64,000 nucleotides of DNA from Nepenthes gracilis (GCA_033239525.1 BSYO01000024.1:4983991-5047990), one strand, 5' to 3'; counted from the stretch's first letter, positions 1-11,142 are shown. Numbers and translations are program-made. Notes: generated by a model not told the origin, from the letters alone.

Positions 1-1727
1 TCATGCCCATCCAATGCTTACGTTTAGAAGTTGGATGGATGAATAATGGAGATTGAATTGTTATTTAATCGTTTGATTTAATCTCTACTATTATTCCACC
101 CGATTTTTAATTTTAACCATTGAATAAATAGGGGGCCTTTCCCACCGGGAAGGCCCTAGCAGCTCTAGTTAAAGGAGACTAGTGGTGATATGGGGTTGAC
201 TAAAAAAACCATCTTTCAGCAGCGGGAGTGGTGAAAATCCCAGCAGGGGGCAGGCTTTGGAGAAATCCTCTCTTCTAAATGGCACTATGGAAAGAGTTAG
301 CATGCAAATCTCCTGAGTAAACTTAATATTTTTGCAGATTTGAAAAAAAAAAAAAAAAAAAAGCGATTGATTGTCTTTGAAAGGAAGTCACTGACGGAAG
401 CTTATGGAAAGAAGTTTTGAACTCATAATAATTTCTCGATACTGCTGGTTTTAAATATGCCTTAATTGTGTATTACATTTGAATCTTGACGTACACTTTC
501 CTGTGGGGATCTTATTAATATTAGTTTTCAACTCACCTTGGAACAGTGTCTTTAAGTAAAGTTGAACTTTTCAGTGCCTGTGATATGTCATGTGCATGTT
601 ATGCTTTACACCGTGGGAGTTTAGAATTATTCCATATGATATGACATATATTTAACGATTTATGAAAATGATTAAAAGTTACGATTCCTGTACCATTTTG
701 TTATATTTTATTGGAAAAGTTATTTTCTTAATTAGTCTTGTTATTTATGAAAAGGAGATCATTTATGTAATTTAGAAATCAATCATTTTATTATCCTATA
801 AATGGCAGAATTACCTATCGTGATTGTGTAAATAGAGAAGGGAGTTTTCTAGATAATGTTGGGCAAATTTTTAAATTTAAATTAAATGAAGTTTCTTAAA
901 TTCCCACAATTTTTTTCTGACAAAGAATTCAATCATCTAGAAAAGTTAACACCTCTTCACGGATAGTTTTCGCAACTTTCATTAAGAAAGAGATAAGGAT
1001 GAAAGGAATGAAATTGATTCAAAGTTTATCAAGAAAAGAATGCTTAGTATGGATTCAGTTATGATAAGATATTTAATTCCACATTTTGAATTGTGCAATG
1101 ATATGATGACTCGATGATTTATGAAATGCTGTTATCTTATAATGTATTACATGTGAATGCATATATATATATATATATGTGCATGTAACGATCAGTGGTG
1201 TCCAATGATATGAAAACACATTGCCAATTTGAATGTCAATATGATATTTTGGGATTAAATCGGTGAATATCTGGACCTTCACTTCCCACAGGTAGGGCCA
1301 CAGATCATGTTCTTTTTCATTTTTTATGGTGACGGGGTAAGTAACCTGTTAACCATGTAACTGATCCTCTCACTTTAGGGACGCATAGTTAACAAGTAGT
1401 GTAAACTAGCAAAAGCAAAGACGAGTTGTGGAAACCATTTGTTATGACAGACCTTTTGCATGTTTTTCCTTTGTTTGAAGTGAATGATAAACAGAAAAGA
1501 AGCTTTTTTGAAAGTATTTCGTTAAAACTGATTATATAATTGATTGTATGGTTGTACCTCTCAGTTATCTTCTGCCCTTCTTCATGTTTTGGCATCCTTT
1601 TGGGGTCTGGGGCTCTATAAAAATCTTTCTTCCACAAGAGGGCCCTTTTTCGCCAAGGACTTTTTTTTTCTTCATATGTTCTCTTTATTCTTAGAGATGA
1701 GATCCTTTTATATTATATAGTACTATA
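1..1727. other. Noncoding DNA upstream of methyltransferase exons
   Basis: No exon could be supported here. The stretch has an A-run at 344-362, a TA microsatellite near 1161-1180 and AT-rich unique-looking DNA. Earlier exons of the methyltransferase gene must lie further upstream or be missing, because the first recognisable exon (2056) begins in the middle of the protein. Short open frames are scattered and show no family motif. Confidence 0.5.
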
Positions 1728-1994
1728 GATGTAAATATCGGCCGATATATATCAATATCACGTCTTCGCAATATTGGTATTTCATGATACTGTGACAATA
1801 TCAAGTTATTGTTGTCATATATGTAATATATCATAATATATTGGCTGATATTTAAAATATTGATTGATAAACCCGATACTTGGCCAATATATCGACTAAT
1901 ATAGAATTGTCAGCTTACAATCTTAGAAAAAAAAAATTCAGATAGATCCAATCCTAATATGGCCCGCAACCGATACCGACACTTATATTTTCAT
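1728..1994. repeat. MITE-like inverted-terminal repeat, copy 1
   Basis: This AT-rich 267-bp segment starts GATGTAAATATCGG and ends near ATATTTTCAT, so its ends are imperfect inverted repeats. Just inside the left end is the perfect palindrome ATATCGGCCGATAT, and the interior repeats variants of TATATCGG and CCAATAT. Similar segments lie at 2283-2712, 18273-18556 and 19250-19467. No coding capacity is seen, so it is probably a non-autonomous DNA element. No clear target duplication was found. Confidence 0.5.
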
Positions 1995-2055
1995 TAATGT
2001 TGTGTACTGGGTCATTTTCTTTGCATTTGTTATTGATTTCTCCAATGTTTGCTAG

Positions 2056-4591
2056 GTAAGCGTAGTAAACAATATAAACACCTCTGTCGGCAGCACAGCT
2101 GTTGGAGAAGCAGAACACACGTTATATGGAAAATCTACCATAACCGAAGTCTTGAGAGGGCTGACATTCCAGATTTCGGCAAACTCTTTTTTCCAAACAA
2201 ACACATACCAGGTTCAGATTATACTAAAAATTCTAAGTTGGAGTCAATACTACCAGCCTTTCCCTTTCCTTTTGAATGCACAGATGAAAATATCGGCTGA
2301 TATATATCGGTATCGGGATGCCTAGATACGGATATTTCTTGATATCGGCAAAATATCTCTTCTTGATATGTATTGGCCATTGTTTTGCTTTTGCTTCTTT
2401 GTTAGAAGCTTAAATTCACATGTTTTAAATATACTAAATATTAAATTTTTCTAAAATCCTAAATCTATATTTTGTAGAGGTATAAAATATGTATAAACCA
2501 ACGTTTGGAAACTTTTGATAGAATTTGCTGAAACTTTTAAATTGGTAAGTAAATGATTTAGATGATGAAATTCTAGTATATAATTCACTTTGATCTGGTC
2601 ATAAATATTTTATTTTTTACATCTACTATATCCGATACCAATACATATCTTCTGATATGTCAATATTAGTATGACTACGACTAATACCGTTATCAATACC
2701 TATATTTTTGTCCTTGGTTGAACAACCTCATGTGGGGTTCTTGCTTTCCATAACGTTGGGACAATATTGTTGATATAAATTTGAAGAATTAAACCTGTTC
2801 AGGCAGAGGTTCTGTATAAACTAATCGAAGATATTGCTGGTCTCAGAGGAGATAACTCAGAGATCGTTCTCGACTTGTTTTGTGGAACTGGAACTATCGG
2901 TCTGACACTTGCCAAAAGGTCAAAATCTTAACGTCCATCTGAATGTAACCGTGGTGTTTCATCAATTGGGCCACAGTTTATTAGTCATCTTGTTTTTCAT
3001 GTTTCAGGGCCAAACATGTCTATGGCTATGAAGTAGTTGCCCAAGCTATTACAGATGCTCGCCGAAACTCGGAGCTGAATGGTATCATTAATGCCACATT
3101 TGTGCAAGGTGACCTTAACAAAATCGATGGGAGTTTTGGCAAGAACTTCCCGAAGCCAGATGTTGTCATATTAGGTATACCCTTGCCACCTATCACATCT
3201 GAAAGAATTATTCACTATTTTTATGGTCCTTTTTTTTTCTTTTTGAAAAAAAATGAAATAACTACTGAACAATAATAATAAGTACCATTTACCAAATGGG
3301 ATTTTCACCAAAGATCTCTTAGGAATAATAACCAGTCAATTTCCTTCAAATCACATTGATGCTATGCTTATTTGAACATGTACTGTATGAACCTTGGATA
3401 AAATATTGGTATCCGTTGTCCCTATTTCTATATGTGTCATTTGGGTGACACGTATTGGAATTATAGGTTGCGGCCAAAAATTTTTTTTTTTTTTTTTGGG
3501 TGACGAAATTGAAAATGAATTTTGTACTAAAATTTAATCGCTTTTTATCATCTATTTTTCTTATTTAAAAAGTTTTATTCAATTTTATTAAAATGGAGTT
3601 TTATATTCTTCTAAGCTATTGAAAATATTATCCCAAAATTTTCGATCTATTTATGTTATAGCTCTACAAAATATGTGGATTTAAATTTTTTGAAAGACAT
3701 TTAAAGTTTGTAAATTTAGGCTTCCAATCAAATGGATTAAATGAAAACGATTGACTGATAAAAATCTATTTGTAACGACCTATATTTAGAATATCGGTTA
3801 ATACATTGAAATATGTCACCGATACATATTTATACCGAGACTTCTCCTTAATGGAGTGTTAGCTGCCAATTATTGAACATCACATATATTAATATAACTA
3901 TATGACCGAATGTCGACCAATATATTAAATATTAGTTGATATATATCAGTATTGCATTGTTTCTTGTCACATAAGCAGTGCGAAAACAACCTGTCATGAT
4001 CTAAATGGACGACAACTGATTTCTTTAGATTAAGATTGTATTGGTTGCAAAACCTAATTCAACTAACAAATGAATTTTGTGATTCATAGGCTGTTTTCCC
4101 ATGAATTAACATTACAAATAAATTTTGTGATTCATAGGCTGTTTTCCCATGAATTAACATTAAGATCATTTGAAATTTACTGTCATATTTGTTGGTGTAT
4201 TTGAACTTGCTATTTGCCTCTGCTTTACTGCGGCCAGTACATTCTGTTGTGTAGATCCAAACCGACCCGGGGTGCACATGAAGCTGATAAAATTCCTGCT
4301 GGAGCTGAAGGCCCCACGAATTGTGTACGTGTCATGCAATCCTTCAACATGTGCTCGTGACCTCAATTACCTTTGTCACGGAGTGGTATGTGCTTCTCTT
4401 TGGACTCATTTCTCGTGTTAATCTCCATGGTTGTCGTCATCTTAACTCAGATTTTGAAACCTTCCGGGCAGGCGGAAGATGTTAATGTTGAAGGACGTTA
4501 CAAACTAAGAAGTGTGCAGCCAGTGGATATGTTTCCTCACACGCCCCATATCGAGTGTGTTTGCCTCCTCGAGCTCTCTGATCCCGTTTGA
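2056..4591 (+). CDS. RNA uracil-C5 methyltransferase (RlmD/TrmA-like), C-terminal five exons
   Basis: The product would transfer methyl from S-adenosylmethionine to uracil C5 in rRNA or tRNA; the exact RNA target cannot be told from the sequence. Exons are 2056-2211, 2803-2918, 3008-3174, 4255-4385 and 4472-4591, all with GT..AG introns and compatible phases, giving 229 residues to a TGA at 4589-4591. In this fragment the SAM-binding motif LDLFCGTGTIGL is at about residues 75-86, DPNRPG (family motif DPPRxG) at 147-152, the catalytic cysteine in VSCNPST at about 174, and the C-terminal FPHTPHIE motif with the general-base glutamate at 211-218. The aspartate of DPNRPG is split by intron 3. No stop or frameshift is seen in this part. 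Upstream exons (TRAM-like and central region) were not found, so the gene is partial in this window. Introns 1 and 3 carry MITE remnants. Confidence 0.88.
2283..2712. repeat. MITE-like repeat, copy 2, in intron 1
   Basis: It starts GATGAAAATATCGGC and ends with ATATTTTTGTC, an imperfect inverted copy of the start. It occupies most of intron 1 of the methyltransferase gene, between exons ending at 2211 and starting at 2803. It is longer than copy 1 (about 430 bp) and may be two fused or internally expanded units. Confidence 0.45.
3395..3975. repeat. Degenerate MITE-like remnants in intron 3
   Basis: Scattered pieces such as AATATCGGTTAATA, CACCGATACATATT and AGTTGATATATATCAG recall the inverted-repeat family seen at 1728 and 2283, with a T-run at 3479-3498 between them. 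Boundaries are not clear. This insertion load makes intron 3 (3175-4254) the longest of the gene. Confidence 0.3.
4066..4161. repeat. 48-bp tandem duplication in intron 3
   Basis: Two head-to-tail copies of a 48-bp unit (4066-4113 and 4114-4161), nearly identical (TGAATTTTG against TAAATTTTG near the start). It lies about 95 bp upstream of the intron 3 acceptor at 4254, outside the coding sequence. Confidence 0.8.
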
Positions 4592-4783
4592 TCGTCTGCT
4601 GTTACAAAGAGGTTCCTTGATTTTGTTTACAAAACCGGTTAGGGGTCTATTCTGTCATTTTCCTTTCTCACTCTCTCTGATGTTATTTTTACAAAATACT
4701 ACTCTTACCTAAATTTATTATAGTTTTACTTGTTGGTTGATGTTGTTTCTCTAATATTTCTTTTGTTTCTGTGCGTACCTGCC

Positions 4784-5089
4784 CGGAAGATGTTAATGTT
4801 GAAGGACGTTACAAACTAAGAAGTGTGCAGCCAGTGGATATGTTTCCTCACACGCCCCATATCGAGTGTGTTTGCCTCCTCGAGCTCTCTGATCCCGTTT
4901 GATCGTCTGCTGTTACAAAGAGGTTCCTTGATTTTGTTTACAAAACCGGTTAGGGGTCTATTCTGTCATTTTCCTTTCTCACTCTCTCTGATGTTATTTT
5001 TACAAAATACTACTCTTACCTAAATTTATTATAGTTTTACTTGTTGGTTGATGTTGTTTCTCTAATATTTCTTTTGTTTCTGTGCGTAC
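4784..5089 (+). pseudogene. Duplicated terminal exon and 3'UTR of the methyltransferase
   Basis: Bases 4784-5089 repeat 4473-4778 with no difference that I can see over 306 bp, an offset of 311. The copy contains the whole last-exon coding sequence (stop at 4900-4902) plus about 190 bp of 3'UTR. Its splice acceptor was not copied: the genuine exon is preceded by GGGCAG, the duplicate by CTGCCC. It is therefore unlikely to be spliced in and should act only as extra 3' flank. The identity implies a recent event. Confidence 0.85.
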
Positions 5090-5280
5090 GTATAACTGGT
5101 GTGATATTTGCATTATTATTATAGTAATTTTGCAGTATAAGCAGTGTTACTTTTTCAGAGAAATAAATTATTATAGTGAAAAACATATGGCCTCGTTTGA
5201 TTGGAGATAATTTTTTATTTTATTGTGACTTAATTTTCAGATAAATAAATTATTCCATATTTAATTATATTTTTAATAAT

Positions 5281-5330
5281 AAATAGTAATTATTATTATT
5301 ATTATTATTATTACTACTACTACTTTGCGA
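5281..5330. repeat. ATT/ACT trinucleotide microsatellite
   Basis: A run of ATT repeats followed by ACT repeats, in AT-rich DNA downstream of the duplicated exon. Confidence 0.8.
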
Positions 5331-5358
5331 TGAATAATATCATTTTTGTAACAGGAAA

Positions 5359-5405
5359 AATTTAAGCCAACCCTTTTTTTTTTTTAAGTAAATTTAAGCC
5401 AACCC
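5359..5405 (-). mobile_element. 17-bp LINE-tail insertion with 15-bp target duplication
   Basis: Bases 5374-5390 (twelve T then AAGTA) sit between two perfect copies of AATTTAAGCCAACCC (5359-5373 and 5391-5405). Read on the minus strand the insert is TACTT followed by poly(A). The larger LINE-derived inserts in this window end in a similar way. This is what target-primed reverse transcription would leave if it stopped almost at once. Confidence 0.75.
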
Positions 5406-6959
5406 ATCCTTGAGGCTTAATAAATTAGGAGAAAGTGGCAACCTTCGAGCTACTTTCAAGATACGTACGCTGGAAACTGTTTCCTTTCCTTCTGTATCGA
5501 CGGCAAGATCCGGGCTACTGATTCAGCTGCCGATCTTGAGTTATAAGTTAGAGCTTTGATCACCCGTGTATGCTGAACACATCCAGTGGTCTGGTTGGTT
5601 GGGTCCGAGTCTGGAGGAAGAGATGAATTCATGGTAGAAACGGTTAGATTTTAGTCACTCTTTTATGAGTGTCATTACAAAAGGAAGGTCACGTGAATTT
5701 TGTGCGAGGATTAGAATATTTGTACGACGAAGGCTTGAAGCGCGGATTCCAGATTGATGGCGTTTAAGTCACACTCGAGCGCTAATTTAAGAATGATGGA
5801 TGATACACCGTGCTCGAGGCTCACTCGAGTTGAGTGCAAACGCTGATTTCAGTGGTGCCCATACTCAAGTCGTGTCTGACGGGCGTTCGAGCACAGTTCA
5901 CAGTATAAAATGCACCAAACGCGTTTTAGGGTTAAATTTCAAAATCATTCTCACCAAGGAGCGTCGCATAAATAAAAAAGAGAAAAGAAGAGAGGAGAGG
6001 AATAAGTTTAGTATCCGATTGAAGTCTGATTTAAGTTCTATTCTTTCTAAGGTAAAGTACATCGTTTTGAAAGTGATTTTTAGAAGCGTATTTTCGTTTG
6101 ATTGCTTTTATTTTTTATTGTATTTCTTTTGTGAGTTGTTAGGTTATTGATAGAGTTGTATCCAATCGCTTTTCACTTGAGATTGTAGTGAAAAAATTTC
6201 AAAAAAGATTCTAGTAACCGGTATTTTTATAGAGAATTATTTCGAAGTTTGTACCATAATTTTTTCTTTGTTAAAAAGGATTTTTCACGTTAAAAATATT
6301 ATACATTGTTTTATTTCTTATACACACTAGTTTGATGGTTGAAGTGTGGCAGGGGGTTCGAGTCTATTCTGTTATATTGGATTATGTATATATGAGTTAA
6401 ACCCCGACAAAAACTTATTCAACTCCGGCAGCAGGAGATGGAGTCAAATAGCCACAAGCTGTGCCAAGAAAGCTGCCACCGCCAATGTCGCCCGGTGTGG
6501 CAACCAGCGCTTAAAATCAAACCCTAGGTAGAGTCTAAACTATGTTAAGTTATATATTAAAAGCTCATTTTTTAAAAAAGATAAAATAATCTAATTTGTC
6601 AGATTTCTCTTAGAGTAAAAGAAATATTAATAAAATATTTTTTAATATGGAGAGTATTGGCCAAGGATTGATATCTAACACTAATCATATATTCAGTTAG
6701 AGGAAATAAAAATTTTATTTTCTAATTATTCTCAATGAAATAAGTATTTTTTCGTTTGGTTATAATTTAATCAAAAATAAATATTACTATTTTTTATTAG
6801 GCATTTTTTATTCCCATATATATAAAAATAACTATTTTCATGGCCTTTTATCATTATTATTATTATTTTTTACCTTATTTTTCATACTATTTTACAAACC
6901 AAATAATGAAATACTAATTCTCATTTTATTCTATTCTAATAATCAAATATAAAAATAAT
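5406..6959 (+). other. Noncoding region with possible solo LTR at about 5700-6340
   Basis: No gene is recognised. The central part has features of a plant LTR: several CTCGAG/ACTCGAG motifs like those in the copia LTRs at 8419 and 16020, a TATA-like AGTATAAAATGC near 5900, a purine-rich leader and a long T-rich tail ending near 6330. TG/CA ends, a target duplication and a partner LTR were not found. The open frame at 5800-6150 shows no family motif. Bases 6540-6960 are AT-rich filler. Confidence 0.3.
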
Positions 6960-8155
6960 AATTTTTACTCTATTCTCTCTCTTTTTTTTTTTTTAAGTAA
7001 GGAAAAATTTTATTAATAAAAAAAAATACAAAATCAATATTCTATCTCCAAGTGTTTTGTCGACTTATATGTAGAATAAAGACATAGGGGCAAACCCCGA
7101 GCACCGTGATATATGTCACGAACCCAAAGAAACTAAAGTCAAAAGTCCGGCTAAAAAATATGAGACCGAAATAAGAATCCAAAAGGAAAGAAAGCGGCCA
7201 AAATGCCATTGTTCCAAGTTAAGAGCAAGTTACATCCCAAAGGGCAGTAGAAATCTTAAAAGAACTTCTTGCACAGTAGTAGCAAGTCCCTGCCATCAGC
7301 AAGTCCACTGCAGATTGCATCTCGGAAACAGAAAGCAGGACAGCAGGAAGACCTCAGCTAATCATCAGCATCTTGGCCTCATCTACATCACCTCAGAAGA
7401 AAGCAACTCGTCCCACAGAATCTCAGGCAATTCTACCATCCCGGCCATAATGGATCTCGGTCAAAACAACTTGATCCAAAGTATCATCTCGGCAAAAGGC
7501 CATCCGTTCACACCCACAAAAACTATAGAGTTGGATTAAGCGAACGTTTCTTTTTTCGCCTTCTAGACCTTTGATAGGTAGATTTGGACCCCCCCCCTCC
7601 ATTAGTAGCAGGGGTCGAGGCATCTGCAAGGAGGAGAGATGGCAAATCTGGTTGAAGTTGAGCATCATCAAAATGCTTACGCATGGCATCAATTTTGCTT
7701 CTCAACATGCCTATACTAATGCAGTGCCCTGGTGCATTTCCATGAGGATCTTCTGGGGCAGCATGAAGCCTAGGGGGAGAGCCTACATCCCCAACAAAGA
7801 TAAGATGAAGTGCTTATAGCTGCTAACCAGTTATCTTCTGTGATAGGCACCAGTGTAGCTCCATTGCCAGGCACAACAATTAACACATCACGTCCCCTAG
7901 TTAGTATATCCGCAAACAAGGCCGAAGTATGACTTTTGAGAGGGAGACACTCCTCAGTCATATTACTAAACAGAATTTCTCCGCCCGTTTGCATGACAGG
8001 GAGTGGCGAATCCTTTGTGGTTAAATCAGATGTTCTACCCCAGGGGTTCAGATCCAGATTAGCAACCACCATCCTAGTTTCCAGAGCAGCATCAAGGGGT
8101 GGAGGTTGGGAATCCATCCCACTCCTTCTGAGTAGAAAATTTTTACTCTATTCTC
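6960..8155 (-). mobile_element. LINE-derived insert with 18-bp target duplication
   Basis: The 18-bp sequence AATTTTTACTCTATTCTC occurs at 6960-6977 and 8138-8155. The insert (6978-8137, 1160 bp) has a T-run at 6982-6994 followed by AAGTAAGG, so on the minus strand it ends in CCTTACTT-poly(A). About 90-100 bp inside lies the complement of GCTCGGGGTTTGCCCC, a motif also near the 3' end of the insert at 13035-15188. No endonuclease or RT sequence is present. The body holds a broken ORF (7523-8117). It is best read as a deletion derivative of a LINE, or as cargo mobilised by one. Confidence 0.75.
7523..8117 (-). pseudogene. Broken ORF in the LINE-derived insert (unknown; possibly LINE ORF1)
   Basis: An ATG at 8117-8115, about 20 bp from the 5' end of the insert, opens a frame beginning MDSQPPPLDAALETR and running to a stop at 7770. 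A second minus frame overlaps it and continues to a basic C-terminus (SRRRKKKRSLNPTL) with stop near 7523, so the two look like one protein of about 195 residues split by a frameshift near 7780. I do not recognise a domain. Its position (right after the 5' end, ahead of a LINE-type 3'UTR) and Pro/Arg/Lys-rich tail would fit part of a LINE ORF1. A captured host fragment is the alternative. Confidence 0.4.
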
Positions 8156-8413
8156 ATTCTATTCTATTCCCTAAAAATAACTATTCTATTTTTACCTTAT
8201 TTTATTTAAATAATTAAACATATAAATATATCCCAAAAGAAATATCAGTGCTTCTTAGGGCTATCATCATTGCGCAGAGTCTAGTTAGAGCCCCTTCCTC
8301 AAATCCACTCATCTAAAGCAGGAGAGGGAGTTAATATAAGAACCCAATAATTCAAATGCAATCAAATCTGCTCAATCATTAGACAAAATTTATTATGGAT
8401 CATCTGGCGGAAT
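8156..8413. other. Unannotated spacer
   Basis: About 260 bp of AT-rich DNA between the LINE-derived insert and the copia element. No gene, repeat or motif is recognised. Confidence 0.5.
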
Positions 8414-8418
8414 ATGTA

Positions 8419-9503
8419 TGAAAAAGCACTGTTTGTGCTAACGTGAACAATCAAGTTTCGACCCTGATAAAAGTATAACGGAAGCAGTATATAATAACAA
8501 ATATCCAATACACGTAAAGGATATTTAGTACTAGATGCCAACGAGATAACAAGCATGCACAATACATATAACGATGAGCAATAATGAAAAAGACACGATT
8601 TTTGGTGACGAAGGAAAAACTCGATATCCACGGTAATCGAGAAAAATCCTCCGGGCTTCAACGACCAGGGAAGCAATGCACTATGAAAGTCAACTTACAG
8701 CCCGGGTGGTAACGACGCGCTAATCTAGCCGACTTACTCCCGACTTGTGATCCCTACCAATGAACTCCTTGGATTTGCCCGCGGCAACGGAATCGGACAC
8801 CTTCCGATCTTCATGTCAATCTTCCCTTGAACCACTTGAATTGTCAATCACGATCGAGTCTCCTTCTTCACGAACCAACGTCTCCAACGAAGGTAAAAGG
8901 CAATGTTTCAATGGTTAAAGAAGGTTGATGAGAAAACTTGTTTGAGCATGAAGAGCAATCTTGTAGTGTTTAGATTTTCTCAAGAGGAGCAATAACAATG
9001 AAGCATGAGCGGCTTTCTTCTCAAGGAGGCATGAAAATATTCTGTCAATAGTGCTTAGGGTTCCAAAAACTTAAGCATAGTATTTATAGAGGGCTCCAAA
9101 TTTTCGTTTAAAAATTTGCCCGTTGCACAGGCGCTCAAGCGCGCGGCGGGCGCACAGAGGGTTTTCAGCGAAACCCTACGTGCGCTCGAGCGGGTATCGA
9201 GCACTCCTCGAGCGGGATACATTCTGAATTTTCGGCTCGAGCGGGTATCAAGCGCCAGGCGAGCCGGGTATATTCTGGATTTTAGGCTCAAGCGAGTATC
9301 GAGTGCCAGGCGAGCCGGGTACATTCTGGATTTTCGGCTCGAGCGGGTATCGAGCGCCAGGCGAGCATGGGAGCTTCGAACGGCTCTAGCGACTAGAGGG
9401 TGGAACTGACAGAACGGACTTTAACCCGACAACCCACTACCCGACAATGATACAATAATACATATGGTTACAGAATAGGCCAATTAGACAAATGTCTCTA
9501 ACA
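8419..9503 (-). repeat. 3' LTR of the Sirevirus-like element
   Basis: A 1085-bp LTR, TG..CA on the minus strand (starts TGTTAGAGACATTTG at 9503, ends GTGCTTTTTCA at 8419). It matches 16020-17101 with scattered substitutions and short indels. A TATA-like element lies near 9080 (CTCTATAAATAC on the minus strand). Upstream of it (minus sense) is a 51-bp tandem array rich in CGAGCG motifs. The sequence next to its start on the internal side (9504-9520) reads AAATGGGGAGAT on the minus strand, a plausible polypurine tract. Confidence 0.9.
9178..9375. repeat. 51-bp tandem repeats in 3' LTR
   Basis: About 3.7 units of 51 bp, each containing CTCGAGCGGGTATCGAGCGC and GTACATTCTGGATTTT-like blocks. Because 51 is divisible by three, frames stay open across the array; this is not evidence of coding. 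The array lies upstream of the TATA-like element in the LTR, where enhancer repeats are expected. Confidence 0.8.
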
Positions 9504-10001
9504 ATCTCCCCATTTGGCAATTCTGTGACAAAACTCAGAAAAGAAATAAATACAAGTGAATCACGGATTGAGACACCACCGAGATAGAACCCGTGTACAT
9601 AAAAATCTACGCCTAGTGAGATACAAAAAAATATAAAAGAAACTACACTAGGACTACTGGGTCGAAGTAGTGACAGCTGCGTTAGTGTGACAGAGTTACT
9701 TGGTCAAGCAGGGTTAGTACCAACAAGACAAATATACAGGCAATAATTGATACAGCATGCAATAATAGAAACAAGACTAAGATACAGGCAGTACTAAAGT
9801 GTAACAGAAATAGTAGATATCATAAATAGCAAGTCAACAGATAACATCAATAACAAATCTCTCCCTAACAAAATTAAGTACATCTCGCCTGAGCTCCCCC
9901 ATCAGCATGCACCAAAAGGAAACCTCAATCTCCTCCTTTTTGTCACGAAGAGCCAAAGAGAGGGATCACTCAAAATCACTGGGAGGTGGAGAGTCATAAT
10001 G
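9504..10001. other. 3' untranslated region of the Sirevirus-like element
   Basis: Between the ORF stop (10002) and the polypurine tract next to the 3' LTR. No domain is recognised. Short frames at 9902-10147 (-) may be the decayed C-terminus of the upstream ORF in another frame. Confidence 0.4.
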
Positions 10002-11142
10002 TCACTGCCAGCGTTGAAGCGCAGCCTCCTGGGTAGCCAAACAAGCATCCAACCGCTCAAAACCAACAAGCATGTGGGACTGGAGCTGAGATTGGGAAGC
10101 AAGAATCCCCTCTTCGGAGGAATACAGACGCTCAAAACGGTCAGCAAGGCGAGACATCTGACCCATCAGAGCGGCTGAGGAAGAGGTGGAGTGCCGATAC
10201 GAAGTAGACAGTCTAGGACCCGAGGAGTCAGGAAAGGACGAAGTAGAGCTAAAGGGGCCTTCGTCCGGCTGAGGAAGAGGCACGTCAGGGAGAGGCTCAT
10301 CGAATGGCTCCGGGAGGTCAGCAGCAAAGTGATGGGCGTGAGACCCACTCTGAGCGAAGGTGGTGGAGGTGATGGGACGGCCGAGCGGAGGCGATGATAG
10401 TCAGCGAATGGGTGACCGAGCCCAACAAACAGTCGCTGAATAAGGCACCCGTAAGGAAGGTTGGCCTCTTTCCGGCCGGAGAAGTGGGAAACAATGTGAG
10501 TGATAAAGTGGGATGGTAAATCAATGGGCTGACCACTCAAAAGAGCATACAAAAATAATGCATTCTCCTCGGAAATGAATGAGAAGTGGGAAACAGGGAA
10601 CAGGTTCGTGAGCATAATACGACTCACGACCAGTCGCCGAGAGGAGAGGTACGAGGTCTGGAAAGCTCTGTCATTCCACTCCAGAGGGGCACCGTGGAGA
10701 AAAGTGGCAATCTCATTATAACTAGGCCGAGAGAGTGCTGAATAAGGGTAGGATGGGTTTTCTACCCGAGGAATACCAAGAACGCGTGCAAGCATATCGG
10801 CAGATATGCGAAATTGTGCCCCCCCCCCCCGCACAAAGGTGGAGAAGGAATCGTAAGAAATCGCATGAATATTTGAATAAAACTCCTGAATGAGTATAAG
10901 CGACGGAGCAACAAAACCGGTGAGGATTAGCGCCCAACCGCGGTCAATGAAGAGAGAAGAGATGGAAAGATCAACTGAGTCAAAGCGGACTTCCCGTTCC
11001 AGGGAGAGTTGGCAATGAGACATGTGAGTGTTAAAAAGAGTCTCGGCCTCGGGATTGATAAAACGATCGGGAGGGAGATCCCACTCGGCCGAGGGCGTTT
11101 GCCACTAGACTTACGTGACACAAACTTTGTGGGAGCTGACAT
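10002..11142 (-). pseudogene. Plant-transposon-protein-like ORF inside the Sirevirus-like element
   Basis: The ATG at 11142-11140 follows directly on a splice acceptor (TTTTTTTTCCAG). The protein starts MSAPTKFVSRKSSGKRPR, shifts frame near 11090, runs through a long frame from about 11088 to 10400, shifts again between about 10400 and 10320, and ends at the stop 10002-10004 (about 380 residues if joined). The middle part (FYSNIHAISYDSFSTFVRG, then VLGIPRVENP and HFSFISEENALFLYALL) resembles the domain annotated in plants as putative plant transposon protein; that match is from memory. The C-terminus (MSRLADRFERL, then ERLDACLATQEAAL) looks coiled. No enzyme motif is seen. It lies where Sireviruses can carry an extra ORF after pol, but pol is absent here. 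The two frameshifts make it inactive. Confidence 0.6.

Noticed and set aside
1..310. Possible upstream exon of the methyltransferase near 215-300
   Set aside because: A short open stretch follows a TTTCAG, but its translation does not resemble the central part of the family and no phase-compatible donor was found.
3478..3500. T-run as a further LINE-tail insertion
   Set aside because: No TAAGTAAG tail and no flanking direct repeat of useful length.
5800..6150. 116-codon plus frame
   Set aside because: It ends in translated T-rich tail, has no domain, and lies in a segment with LTR-like features.
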